Shown here one piece after another: positions 33,491 to 42,192 of a DNA stretch of 64,000 nt. Source of the DNA: Candidatus Bathyarchaeota archaeon (GTDB lineage Archaea; Thermoproteota; Bathyarchaeia; Bathyarchaeales; SOJC01). The position numbers and the translations under genes are program-made. The stretch is taken from assembly GCA_023131225.1 (NCBI GenBank), contig JAGLZW010000019.1:62001-126000 (forward strand), given 5' to 3'. How positions within the stretch are numbered: the stretch's first letter is position 1; each line of letters starts with the position of its first letter. The notes under the pieces are model-generated. The model was not told the DNA's origin. It did not search any database and was given only the letters and a program-made list of their open reading frames with translations.

Positions 33491-35932
33491 TTATTCAAGA
33501 GTCCATTCAGGGCTTTGTGAACCCTTCTTTTTTGGCTTCTCTTGCACTTGTTTCTGGCTCTCTATTGCTTGTTCCAATATGATTTTCTGTTCAATACTTG
33601 CAACCAGCTGTCGGGTGCTTATCACGGCGTCGTTATTTACGGAGATGCTGTCGATACCGCAACGAACTAGGAATTCAGTAAAGTCTGGCAGGTTTGAGGG
33701 GCCTTCGCCACAGATGGAAACTGTGACTCCGTTTTCGTGGGCTACTTTGATCAAGTGTGCGATTATGCGCTTGATTGCCGGGTCTCGTTCGTCGAAGTAG
33801 CCCATTTGTCCTAGTATTTCGGAGTCTCGGTCTATCATTAGGATGCCCTGAGTCAGGTCGTTTGAGCCTATGGAAAAGGCGTCACAGAGCTTTGAGAACT
33901 TGTCTGCCATTATCGCTATTGAAGGAGTTTCTGCCATAAACCATACTTGAAAGCCTCTAGAACTTTCCAACCCTTCCTCTTTCATAATTTCAAGGCATTT
34001 CTTGGCTTCCCATAAGGTTCTTATCACTGGAAGCATGACCCAGATATTCTCGAGTCTCCACTCTTCACGACATTTGCGAATAGCTTCACACTCCAGTCTG
34101 AATGCTCCCTCGTACCGTTGACTTATGTAGCGACTTGCTCCTCGCCAACCAAGCATCGGGTTGGCTTCTTCAATTTCATATTTTTCGCCCCCCTTCAAAT
34201 CTCGGTATTCATTTGTTTTAAAGTCACTAAACCTAACAACCACTGGTCGAGGCTGAATTGTCCTTGCAACTCTAGCTATTCCTTCTGCCAGCTTGTTGAC
34301 GAACTTGTCTCCCTCGCCTTTTTCAAGTAAGTACAGTGGATGTTCACGGATGTAACTGGCGAGAATAAACTCAATGCGCATGAGTCCTATACCATTAAAA
34401 GGTAGATCTTTGTAGTCATCAATTTTTTCTGGAACTCCAAGGTTCATGAAAATCTTCGTGGCAGTCACAGGTGCAGATTGAACCATTGAAATGGAACCCG
34501 TGCTGACCATTGAGGCTGCTGGTCTTTCAAGGCTCGGTATTATGCCTTCGTAGATCACACCGTTCCGAGCATCCACAGTATATTCTTCATCTGTCTTCAT
34601 AACTTTGGTTGCTGTCTCTGTACCTACGATGCACGGAATGCCTAGCTCACGGCTTACAATTGCTGCGTGGGCTGTGACGCCGCCTTTATCCGTTATTATG
34701 GCACTGGCAAGTTTCATGAAAGGCACAAAATCTGGGCTAGTCATGGGTGTAACAAGTATGTCTCCTTTTTTAACTAACTTTGCGGCGTCTTCAGGCGTGA
34801 AAACAATCTTTGCCACACCAAATCCTATATCTCTCCTCCCCGCCGCAATGCCTCTAACAACAACTTTCATTTCTGAGAGTTGCCTTGGTGCAGCGGTTGC
34901 TTCAATCTCCTTTTCTTTCTCCTTTATGCTCCAAACGGTTTCAGGTCTCGATTGAACAATGAAAATGTTTTCAGGAAACACTAAGTCACGGTCTATAGCC
35001 CATTCGATGTCTTGAGGTTTACCATAATGCTGGTCGATCTGGTTGCCTAGTTGAGCCAATCTATGAATTTCCTCATCGGTAATGCAAGGTTTGTCCTGTC
35101 TTTCTGAAGGCACCACAGCACTCTCTGTTTTTCCAGTTTGTAGGTTGCGGACGTACTCCGCCGTTTTTTTCGCTATTTTTCTCTCGATTATTTCGAGTGT
35201 TTGTTTGTCTACTACAAAGTGGTCGGGAGTTTCTGCGCCTGAGACAACCGCTTCACCGAGGCCCCAAGTGCCTTCGATGATTATTTGGCTTCGGTCACCA
35301 GTCACGGGGTTTATTGTAAACATAACGCCTGCCGAGCGGGCATTCACCATTTTTTGGACGCCTACGCTTATGAGGACTTGTTCGTGTTTGAACCCTTTTT
35401 CGGTTCGGTAGAAAATTGCTCTGGGAGTGAAAAGGCTTGACCAGCATTTAATCGTTTTCTTAACCAGTTCATCGGGTCCTTTTACGTTTAGATAAGTTTC
35501 TTGTTGCCCCGCAAAAGAAGCGTCTGGCAAATCTTCAGCGGTTGCGCTAGAGCGGACAGCCACAGAGAGGTTTGTAGTATCCGTTTTCTCACTTAATTCT
35601 CGATAGGCGGCTTTGATAGCTTTCTCTATTTCTGTGGGCATTCTTACAGCTTCAATGAGTTTTCTGATTTTTTTGGAGGCTTCTTGATATTGTTTAGGGT
35701 CGTCAGTATCAGTAATGGTTTCTTTAATGATTTGATATATTTTTTGAGCGATGTTTGTTTCGGTTATAAACTTCTTGTACGCTTGGGCTGTTATAGCAAA
35801 TCCTGTGGGGACGGGAACCTTTGCTTGTATCATTTCCCCCAAGTTTGCGTTTTTGCCGCCGGCTGTTGGAATATCGCTCTTCGTTAATTCTTCAAACCAT
35901 AGTACAAGCTTTTCTTCCGTTGGGTCGCCCAT
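33491..35932 (-). CDS. ppsA: Phosphoenolpyruvate synthase
   Basis: An 813-residue enzyme making PEP from pyruvate and ATP, the entry to gluconeogenesis. N-terminal ATP-grasp (GGKNANLGEMIQ near 20, VRSSATAEDLPDASFAGQQETYL-type region near 126), central swivelling phosphohistidine domain (GGVTAHAAIVSRELG near 420-435, His being phosphorylated) and C-terminal PEP-binding barrel (LGWRGASRYIS near 593, SIGSNDLTQG near 690, SICGEGPS near 745). Full length. Works with the POR enzyme in pyruvate metabolism. A lysine-rich tail follows the barrel. Confidence 0.96.
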   Translation of the reverse strand: MGDPTEEKLVLWFEELTKSDIPTAGGKNANLGEMIQAKVPVPTGFAITAQAYKKFITETNIAQKIYQIIKETITDTDDPKQYQEASKKIRKLIEAVRMPTEIEKAIKAAYRELSEKTDTTNLSVAVRSSATAEDLPDASFAGQQETYLNVKGPDELVKKTIKCWSSLFTPRAIFYRTEKGFKHEQVLISVGVQKMVNARSAGVMFTINPVTGDRSQIIIEGTWGLGEAVVSGAETPDHFVVDKQTLEIIERKIAKKTAEYVRNLQTGKTESAVVPSERQDKPCITDEEIHRLAQLGNQIDQHYGKPQDIEWAIDRDLVFPENIFIVQSRPETVWSIKEKEKEIEATAAPRQLSEMKVVVRGIAAGRRDIGFGVAKIVFTPEDAAKLVKKGDILVTPMTSPDFVPFMKLASAIITDKGGVTAHAAIVSRELGIPCIVGTETATKVMKTDEEYTVDARNGVIYEGIIPSLERPAASMVSTGSISMVQSAPVTATKIFMNLGVPEKIDDYKDLPFNGIGLMRIEFILASYIREHPLYLLEKGEGDKFVNKLAEGIARVARTIQPRPVVVRFSDFKTNEYRDLKGGEKYEIEEANPMLGWRGASRYISQRYEGAFRLECEAIRKCREEWRLENIWVMLPVIRTLWEAKKCLEIMKEEGLESSRGFQVWFMAETPSIAIMADKFSKLCDAFSIGSNDLTQGILMIDRDSEILGQMGYFDERDPAIKRIIAHLIKVAHENGVTVSICGEGPSNLPDFTEFLVRCGIDSISVNNDAVISTRQLVASIEQKIILEQAIESQKQVQEKPKKKGSQSPEWTLE

Positions 35933-35937
35933 GGCTG

Positions 35938-36453
35938 TTAATCTCCTACTTTTTCGGTTATTATGCGGCAGGGCATTGGGAGCTTTGCTTGGCCGAGTTT
36001 TAGGGCATGTTTTGCAGTTTCTATGGAATCTTCGTTTATACCTACAACTATTATTGGCTGATTGGGTCTTACTCGTGCTGCTATTCCTACGGGTTTGCCG
36101 AATGCTCCACGCATGCCGTCTTGCAGTCTATCTGCGTGGGCGCCGAAGATCATTTTATTTTCTCTTAGGATAATGTGTGGGTAAGGCATGATTCGTAGGA
36201 AGTAGTTGTTTCCAAGTTTTGTTGATAAATGGCGGTTTGAGGCTATTCTTGCTGCTTCTAGGGCGTTGTGGCGGATTTGAGCTTTTTCAAGCGCGATTAG
36301 CTTGGCTTTGACTGGGAATTTTGTTTTTGTGTCGCCCATAGTGAACTTGGTGATTTTTGAGGGCGGTGAGCTTTTAGCATACTTTTTTCTTGTGTAAGCT
36401 TGACCTTTTACTTTACGGTAATTTTTGGCTTTCACTGCTGTTCCCTTCAGCAT
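35938..36453 (-). CDS. rpl10e: Ribosomal protein L10e (uL16)
   Basis: A 171-residue large-subunit protein placed near the peptidyl-transferase centre. It has the basic N-terminus with YRKVKGQAYTRKKY near 12-25, the family block RIMPYPHIILRENKM near 87-101, and GAHADRLQDGMRGAFGKP near 104-121. Directly upstream of ppsA, separated by 5 bases. Confidence 0.95.
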   Translation of the reverse strand: MLKGTAVKAKNYRKVKGQAYTRKKYAKSSPPSKITKFTMGDTKTKFPVKAKLIALEKAQIRHNALEAARIASNRHLSTKLGNNYFLRIMPYPHIILRENKMIFGAHADRLQDGMRGAFGKPVGIAARVRPNQPIIVVGINEDSIETAKHALKLGQAKLPMPCRIITEKVGD

Positions 36454-36543
36454 AGCGATTTCGCTGATATTTAAAGCGTTTGTTGTGATAAGTTTGTTAT
36501 GACTGTTATGAATTGAAAATATGAATTGGGCCGAGAAAAACAG

Positions 36544-37068
36544 TTAGAGGGTTACTGGTGACTTGTTTTTGAACCATTTTTCTGCTAATTCTTCATAGTT
36601 TGGGAAAACTTTCTTTAGGATGGGGATATACATTTGTTTTTCCTCTTTTGTGATGTATTGGAATTGATAAGGCCCTGTGTAGGGTGATGGTTCACCTTCG
36701 CGGGTTATGAATTCGATGTGCATGAAGGGGTCGCCTCGTTTTATTGTGATGGGGTTGCGGTTGTTATTGAGGTTGACGATTTCTAGTGCTAAGCGTCCGA
36801 TGAAGCCGCTGTGGACTTTTGCGGCGTTAAGGAAGCTTAGCCCCATGCGCCCGTATTTGCTTTTAGCTGTGAGGTGGGCTACGAGGTTGGGTGGTGTGAA
36901 TATTATTTCGTAGCTGATGATGTTTTGGTGTTCTAGGTAGTTAAGGGTGGTTTCTTCTTTAACGGTGAGGACGTAGCCATCCCCGTCGAGGAGGTGGTAG
37001 TCATAGGGGTAGATTATACGGTATTGCTCTATGAGGTTGAAGATTTTGTCTTTGCCTAGGATACACAT
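36544..37068 (-). CDS. dcd: dCTP deaminase / dUTPase-family protein
   Basis: A 174-residue trimeric dUTPase-fold enzyme preventing uracil incorporation into DNA. TAKSKYGRMGLSFLNAAKVH near 67-86 contains the conserved S/K/GR active-site block, and GFIGRLALEIVNL near 88-100 is the following motif. Whether it deaminates dCTP or hydrolyses dUTP cannot be decided here. Confidence 0.85.
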   Translation of the reverse strand: MCILGKDKIFNLIEQYRIIYPYDYHLLDGDGYVLTVKEETTLNYLEHQNIISYEIIFTPPNLVAHLTAKSKYGRMGLSFLNAAKVHSGFIGRLALEIVNLNNNRNPITIKRGDPFMHIEFITREGEPSPYTGPYQFQYITKEEKQMYIPILKKVFPNYEELAEKWFKNKSPVTL

Positions 37069-37468
37069 GGTTTTGGATGCTCCTGTTTGTGTTTGATGTC
37101 TGTAATGTGTATGGTGGTGAAAAAGATTTTCGGTAAGTCGTGGCGTTTATGTGTGACGCTTAGACTAGGCCATTCTATTAATCTCCGAAAATGATAGTTA
37201 AGACTTAAAGATGTGCATGTGACGTCCATATCTTTTCCAGATTTTATTTGGTCAAGCAGGTATCAAATAGAAAAACTGCAGATAGGATTCGTTGATTAAA
37301 GATTTTAAATTGTTCTTTTAAGGTTCATAAAAAGCCCGAATTTTCTCTTGAGAGCTTTTCAATTCTTCTGTTTTGCTCACCAAATCCAATAGGGCATAAA
37401 CTGTTAAATGTTTATATGGTTGGTTTTTGTTTTTAACCTAAACGCAACAAGCACGCGCGTGCACAAAT
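37069..37468. promoter_or_regulatory. 400-base divergent promoter region of dcd and rpl44e
   Basis: No protein-coding frame is convincing. A TATA-like TGTTTATATGG at 37409-37419 stands 50 bases before the L44e ATG. Immediately before that ATG is a 12-base perfect palindrome GCACGCGCGTGC (37451-37462), which would fall in the 5' leader. The L44e start lacks a ribosome-binding purine stretch. The remaining 300 bases are AT-rich without features that I can name. Confidence 0.45.
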
Positions 37469-37753
37469 ATGGATTTCCCCAAAAAAATAAACACGTACTG
37501 TCCAAAATGTAAAATTCACACTGAACACTCCGTAAGCCTTTACAAGGCTGGAAAACGCCGCGCCCTAGCTGTCGGCGCCCGCCGCCATGAAAGAGAAAAA
37601 CATGGCTATGGCGGCCAAGGATGGCCCCTCCAGAAAAAATTTGCCAAAACCACCAAAAAACAAGTTCTTAAATTTAAATGCAAAAAATGTGGCTTTATCA
37701 TTCAGAAAAAGGGGATCCGCCTGAGAAAATTAACTATTGGAGGCCAAGCCTAG
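37469..37753 (+). CDS. rpl44e: Ribosomal protein L44e
   Basis: A 94-residue zinc-ribbon protein: CPKCKIHTEHSVSLYKAGKR near the N-terminus and KFKCKKCGFIIQKKGIRLRK near the C-terminus are diagnostic. First gene of the conserved archaeal cluster L44e-S27e-aIF2a-Nop10-PAC2. Starts leaderless-like without a purine ribosome site. Confidence 0.95.
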   Translation: MDFPKKINTYCPKCKIHTEHSVSLYKAGKRRALAVGARRHEREKHGYGGQGWPLQKKFAKTTKKQVLKFKCKKCGFIIQKKGIRLRKLTIGGQA

Positions 37754-37756
37754 ACA

Positions 37757-37957
37757 ATGAGCACAGATTGGGAAACCTTAATTCCTAAGCCTAAATCCTA
37801 CTTCATCCGCGTTCGTTGCCCAGATTGCGGCAACGAGCAACTAATCTACAGCAACCCAACTAACACCGTAAAATGTAACATATGTAAAATCACCCTTGCC
37901 ACTCCAACAGGAGGCAAAGCAAAAATCAACGGTGAAATTACTGCCATAATGGAGTGA
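37757..37957 (+). CDS. rps27e: Ribosomal protein S27e
   Basis: A 66-residue small-subunit zinc protein. FIRVRCPDCGNEQLIYSNP near 16-34 and VKCNICKITLATPTGGKA near 38-55 give the four zinc cysteines. It begins 3 bases after the L44e stop, so the two are surely cotranscribed. Confidence 0.95.
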   Translation: MSTDWETLIPKPKSYFIRVRCPDCGNEQLIYSNPTNTVKCNICKITLATPTGGKAKINGEITAIME

Positions 37958-37969
37958 GGCTACGTAACG

Positions 37970-38767
37970 ATGTCCATAATCCGAAAACCCGAATGGCCAG
38001 AAAGAGGCGAACTCGTCCTCGCCACAGTCAAAAAGGTCATGGACTATGGTGCCTACGTCGCCCTCGAAGAATATGGCAACAAGGAAGGACTCCTCCATCG
38101 AAGCGAAATCAGCACAAGTTGGGTTCGCAACATCCGCCACCACGTCCGTGAAGGCCAAAAACTCGTTCTCAAAGTCCTTCGAGTTGATCCGGATAAGAAG
38201 CACATAGATCTTTCTCGTAAACGTGTCAACAAACGTGAACGCATAGATAAAATCTACACTTTCAAACACGATCGCAAAGCCGAAACTTTCCTACGCATTA
38301 CAGCTGAAAAACTCAACAAACCTCTTGAGGAGATTACAGAAAAAGCAGTCGTCCCCATGGAAGAAATCTATGGTGACGTCTACACGGCTCTCGAAGATGC
38401 AAGTCGTCAAGGCTCTGAACCATTAATAAAAATTGGCGTTCCCCTCAATATCGCCCAGACTTTAGCTGAACTGGCCAAAGAAAAAATACGCCCTCCACTA
38501 GTCGAAATTAATGGAGTTCTCCAACTCACCAGTACAAAATCTGATGGCGTCAACATAATCAAAAAAGCTCTGCACTCGGCCCAAAAAACCCCGACTCCCA
38601 ACACCGCGAGGATCCACATTTACACCATTGCAGCTCCAAAATACCGCCTAAAGATAGAAGCTGAAAACTACAAAGAAGCCGAGACCATAATCCAAAAAGC
38701 CTCAGAAGCAGCCATAAAAATAATCTCAAAAGCAGGTGGAGAAGGCAGCTTCAAAAGGGAAAAATAA
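37970..38767 (+). CDS. eif2a: Translation initiation factor 2 alpha subunit
   Basis: A 265-residue aIF2-alpha, which with beta and gamma delivers initiator tRNA. The N-terminal S1 domain (GELVLATVKKVMDYGAYVAL near 11-30, HVREGQKLVLKVLRVD near 60-75) is followed by a helical domain and a C-terminal alpha-beta domain (RIHIYTIAAPKYRLKIEAE near 212). The stop codon overlaps the Nop10 start by one base (TAATG). Confidence 0.95.
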   Translation: MSIIRKPEWPERGELVLATVKKVMDYGAYVALEEYGNKEGLLHRSEISTSWVRNIRHHVREGQKLVLKVLRVDPDKKHIDLSRKRVNKRERIDKIYTFKHDRKAETFLRITAEKLNKPLEEITEKAVVPMEEIYGDVYTALEDASRQGSEPLIKIGVPLNIAQTLAELAKEKIRPPLVEINGVLQLTSTKSDGVNIIKKALHSAQKTPTPNTARIHIYTIAAPKYRLKIEAENYKEAETIIQKASEAAIKIISKAGGEGSFKREK

Positions 38768-38991
38768 TGGTTTGGCTTCTGAGAAAATGCGAAAAATGCA
38801 TTCGCTACACCTTAAACACGGAAGAATGTCCCCACTGCGGTGGCAAAGTCCACATTCCCCACCCCGCAAAATTCTCCCCAAACGACAAATACGCCAAATA
38901 CCGCATAGCCCTGAAAAGGAAGGATCACACGCATGAAAACAATGATCAAAGATATATCCAAGATAAATCCCAAGAACCCTGTCCTCATTGA
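38767..38991 (+). CDS. nop10: H/ACA ribonucleoprotein Nop10
   Basis: A small component of the H/ACA RNP that guides pseudouridylation. The zinc ribbon LRKCEKCIRYTL...CPHCGGKV (residues 5-28) and the HPAKFSPNDKYAKYRIALK block (32-50) are diagnostic. Family members end near residue 60, but here the frame runs to 74 and overlaps PAC2 by 59 bases; the last 15 residues look unconserved, as if the normal stop were lost. Confidence 0.9.
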   Translation: MVWLLRKCEKCIRYTLNTEECPHCGGKVHIPHPAKFSPNDKYAKYRIALKRKDHTHENNDQRYIQDKSQEPCPH

Positions 38992-39700
38992 AGGGCTCCC
39001 AGGCCTAGGAATGGTTGGTAGAATCGCCACTCGCCATCTAGTTAAGCAGTTAAAAGCTGAAAAGTTCGCCCTCCTCCACTCACCTCACTTCCCATATTAC
39101 GTCATTGTAAATAAGAAAGGCAACGTTCGCCTTCTCCGCGGCGAGTTTCACTACTGGAAAAACCCGAAAGGCAAGGACATTATTTTCTTCACTGGTGACA
39201 GCCAGGCTCAGACTATTGAGGGGCAATACGAAATTGCTGAAACTATTCTAGACTTTGCCAAGAAAAACAAGGTAGAAACAATAATCACCATTGGTGGCTA
39301 CCGCAAAGAAGCTGGTGAGATCCCTAAAGTTGTCGCCACCGCCACAGACGCCGAGACAATAAACAGAGCCCTTAAAGCAGGCGCATTTTGTAGTCCCCCA
39401 GGAAACCCCATAGTGGGAACAGCAGGCTTGCTCGTTGGCATGGCAAAGTTCAAAAACATTCCGGCGCTATGTCTCTTGGGCGAAACTCGTGGCTATCTTC
39501 CAGACCCTAAAGCCGCCAAGAGTATTATCATTATTCTGCAAAAAATGCTGGAAATCACCGTTAGCTTGGATGACTTGAATCATGAGATTGTAAAATCGGA
39601 CAAGATTTTGGAGAAGATGCGGCAGATAGAGGCGCGAAGAGAAAAGTACGCGAGGAAAATACGTAAGGGCGAAGAAGGTAAAACCACTTACATAAGCTAA
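38933..39700 (+). CDS. PAC2-family proteasome assembly chaperone
   Basis: A 255-residue protein of the PAC2 superfamily. NPVLIEGLPGLGMVGRIATR near 15-34 and the FTGDSQAQTIEGQYEIAE segment near 84-101 are typical, with GGYRKEAGEIPKV near 121 and GNPIVGTAGLLVGMAK near 160. Archaeal members relate to eukaryotic proteasome assembly chaperones. ATG 38933 or 38942 both lie inside nop10. Last gene of the ribosomal cluster. Confidence 0.88.
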   Translation: MKTMIKDISKINPKNPVLIEGLPGLGMVGRIATRHLVKQLKAEKFALLHSPHFPYYVIVNKKGNVRLLRGEFHYWKNPKGKDIIFFTGDSQAQTIEGQYEIAETILDFAKKNKVETIITIGGYRKEAGEIPKVVATATDAETINRALKAGAFCSPPGNPIVGTAGLLVGMAKFKNIPALCLLGETRGYLPDPKAAKSIIIILQKMLEITVSLDDLNHEIVKSDKILEKMRQIEARREKYARKIRKGEEGKTTYIS

Positions 39701-39740
39701 AAAATTGCAGGTTCGCGTTAATTTGTAAAAGCTGTTCCTT

Positions 39741-40637
39741 ATGAAGAATAGAGAATGGAGGATTCTAGTAACAGGTGCAGGTGGGCTCTTAGGAAGCAAA
39801 ATTGTTGATAAAGCTGCGAAAAAATTTTCAGTTTATCCGACGCATGCAACACGTCCACTTCTCCAGAATTCGTTGAAGATGAACATTGAAGACAAAGATG
39901 AAGTGAGATGCGTTTTTAGCAAAGTTAAGCCAGACATCGTAATCCATGCAGCCGCAGAGACAAACGTTGATAAATGCGAGAGCAACAAAGATCACGCGTT
40001 TAGGGTGAATGCTGAAGGGACAAAGATTCTGGCGGAGACATGCAAAGAAGTGGATGCCAGAATCGTTTATGTTTCAACCGATTACGTGTTTGATGGCGAA
40101 AAAGGGCTATACACCGAAGAAGATGAGCCAAACCCAGTTAACTATTATGGTTTGACGAAGTTGATGGGAGAAAAACATGTTTCGGAGTTTTGTGAAAGTT
40201 TTGTTATTATAAGAACAAGTGTCTTGTATGGCTTGCATCCCGAGAAACCGAATTTTGCAGAGTGGGTGATAATAACTTTAGCGGAAGGGAAGCCACTTGC
40301 AGTCGTGGAAGACCATTATAACTCTCCAACTCTTGCTGAAAACTTAGCTGAAGTCATTCTCGAAATGATCGATAAAAAACTGGAGGGTGTATATCACACT
40401 GCTGGAAGTGAACGTATAAGCCGATATGGATTTGCCTTAGAGATTGCTGAAACCTTTAACTTCGATACGAGCCTTATACAGCCAATAAAGACGAGCGAAT
40501 TGAAAGCTTGGATAGCGAAGAGACCGAAAGACTCATCATTATGTGTAGATAAAGTCAGAAAAGAGGTAGATAAGGAGCTTTTAGGGGTTGCGCAGGGTTT
40601 GAAGGAGATGAAAAGAAATTGGGCAAAGACAAAATAA
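39741..40637 (+). CDS. rfbD: dTDP-4-dehydrorhamnose reductase
   Basis: A 298-residue short-chain reductase for the final step of dTDP-L-rhamnose synthesis. NAD(P)-binding LVTGAGGLLGSKI near 9-21, IHAAAETNVDKCE near 65-77, and the catalytic STDYVFDGEKG...YYGLTKLMGEK (Tyr-x3-Lys) near 105-140. First of four linked dTDP-sugar genes; its 3' end overlaps rfbA. Confidence 0.92.
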   Translation: MKNREWRILVTGAGGLLGSKIVDKAAKKFSVYPTHATRPLLQNSLKMNIEDKDEVRCVFSKVKPDIVIHAAAETNVDKCESNKDHAFRVNAEGTKILAETCKEVDARIVYVSTDYVFDGEKGLYTEEDEPNPVNYYGLTKLMGEKHVSEFCESFVIIRTSVLYGLHPEKPNFAEWVIITLAEGKPLAVVEDHYNSPTLAENLAEVILEMIDKKLEGVYHTAGSERISRYGFALEIAETFNFDTSLIQPIKTSELKAWIAKRPKDSSLCVDKVRKEVDKELLGVAQGLKEMKRNWAKTK

Positions 40638-41704
40638 AAGGGGTTATCTTACATGGGGGTCACGGTACAAGACTTAGACCGCTAACCCATACAGGTCCCA
40701 AACAGCTAATCCCCGTGGCGAACAAGCCAATGTCACAATATGTTTTAGAAGACTTGAGAGATTCGGGTGTAGACGAAATTGCGATTGTAGTTGGAGACAT
40801 TTTGCCAGAAAAAGTCGAAAACTACTACAAGGACGGCAGAGAGTTCGGCGTAAAAACAACCTACATTCACCAAAAAAAACCTGGTGGAATAGCTCAAGCA
40901 GTCAGCCTTGCAGAAGACTTTGTTGGCGATAGTCCTTTCATCGTGTATCTTGGCGACAACTTGTTGAAGGGTAAGATTGCAGAGTATACGAAAGAATTTA
41001 GGAATTCAAACTACGATGCAATGATTCTTCTGTGTGAAGTCGAGAACCCTCGGCAGTTCGGGGTAGCCGAATTTGACAAAAACGAAAAACTGGTTAAGCT
41101 AATAGAGAAACCGAAAAAACCACCAAGCAACTACGCTCTCAGTGGAATATACTTTCTCACGCCCGTAATTTTCAAAATGATAAAAAGCTTAAAGCCTTCT
41201 TGGAGGGGAGAACTGGAAATCACCGAAGCACTGCAAGGCTTACTAGATGCAGGATACAGAGTTGGCTACAAGTTTGTAACAGGATGGTGGAAGGACACTG
41301 GAACGGTGGAAGACATACTGGAAGCAAATCAACTGGTCCTTGACGACCTTGAAAAGAAAATAGATGGCATCGTTGAAGAAAAATCCTCCATTCAAGGAAG
41401 AGTATCTATAGGAAAAGAGACAGTCGTCAAGCGTGGCGCTTTAGTAAGGGGGCCTGCTATAATCGGCAAAAACGCAATCATAGGAGAACATGTCTACATA
41501 GGTCCCTACACAAGCATAGGAAACAACGTAAAAATCGAAAGAGGGGAAATAGAAAACTCGATTGTCATGGATGACTGCTACGTGGAAATTGAAGGCAAAA
41601 TAACCGACAGCCTCGTAGGAGCTGGGACAACATTGACTACAAATCAGAAAAGCCCAAAAGGCTATAGACTTGTTGTAGGTGAATATTCAAGAATAGTTTT
41701 GTGA
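40619..41704 (+). CDS. rfbA: Glucose-1-phosphate thymidylyltransferase (long form)
   Basis: A 361-residue nucleotidyltransferase making dTDP-glucose. HGGHGTRLRPLTHTGPKQL near 12-30 is the NTP-binding signature, YLGDNLLKG near 104 binds metal, and the C-terminal 110 residues form left-handed beta-helix hexapeptide repeats (IIGKNAIIGEHVYIGPYTSI). The start is TTG 40619, inside rfbD by 19 bases. Confidence 0.92.
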   Translation: MGKDKIKGVILHGGHGTRLRPLTHTGPKQLIPVANKPMSQYVLEDLRDSGVDEIAIVVGDILPEKVENYYKDGREFGVKTTYIHQKKPGGIAQAVSLAEDFVGDSPFIVYLGDNLLKGKIAEYTKEFRNSNYDAMILLCEVENPRQFGVAEFDKNEKLVKLIEKPKKPPSNYALSGIYFLTPVIFKMIKSLKPSWRGELEITEALQGLLDAGYRVGYKFVTGWWKDTGTVEDILEANQLVLDDLEKKIDGIVEEKSSIQGRVSIGKETVVKRGALVRGPAIIGKNAIIGEHVYIGPYTSIGNNVKIERGEIENSIVMDDCYVEIEGKITDSLVGAGTTLTTNQKSPKGYRLVVGEYSRIVL

Positions 41705-41714
41705 GGCGTTGTAA

Positions 41715-42182
41715 TTGATTGAAGGAGTAGTTACAAGGCAACTGAGGCTAATTGCAGATGAAAGAGGCTGGTTAATGGAAGTCCTCAGAAGCGACTGGGA
41801 ATTATTCGAAAGATTCGCCCAAGCCTACGTCACCGCAGCCTATCCAGAAGTGGTGAAGGCTTGGCACATGCATAAAAAACAAACAGACAACATAGCTTGC
41901 GTAAGAGGAATGGTTAAACTCGTTTTATGCGATGGCAGAAAAAATTCGAAAACCAAAGGAGAAATCAACGAGTTCGTCATCGGCGAAAAAAACCCTCTAC
42001 TCGTTAAGATACCGCCACAAGTCTGGCATGGATTCAAAGCAATAGGCGAAGAAACCGCCCTCGTCATGAATGTACCAACTAATCTATACAACTACAAGAA
42101 ACCAGACGAACACCGATTACCCCCAGACACCGAGAAGATTCCTTATGACTGGAAACTTGCACCATGGCTAAAACACGGGTGA
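41715..42182 (+). CDS. rfbC: dTDP-4-dehydrorhamnose 3,5-epimerase family protein
   Basis: A 155-residue cupin-fold sugar epimerase. LRLIADERGWLMEVLRSD near 10-27, KAWHMHKKQTDNIACVRG near 50-67 and PPQVWHGFKAIGEE near 100-113 follow the RmlC pattern, although the usual LHYQ is replaced by WHMHKKQ. It probably acts between rfbB and rfbD products; a related isomerase role is possible. The start is TTG 41715. Confidence 0.85.
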   Translation: MIEGVVTRQLRLIADERGWLMEVLRSDWELFERFAQAYVTAAYPEVVKAWHMHKKQTDNIACVRGMVKLVLCDGRKNSKTKGEINEFVIGEKNPLLVKIPPQVWHGFKAIGEETALVMNVPTNLYNYKKPDEHRLPPDTEKIPYDWKLAPWLKHG

Positions 42183-42192
42183 AAAAAGGGTA

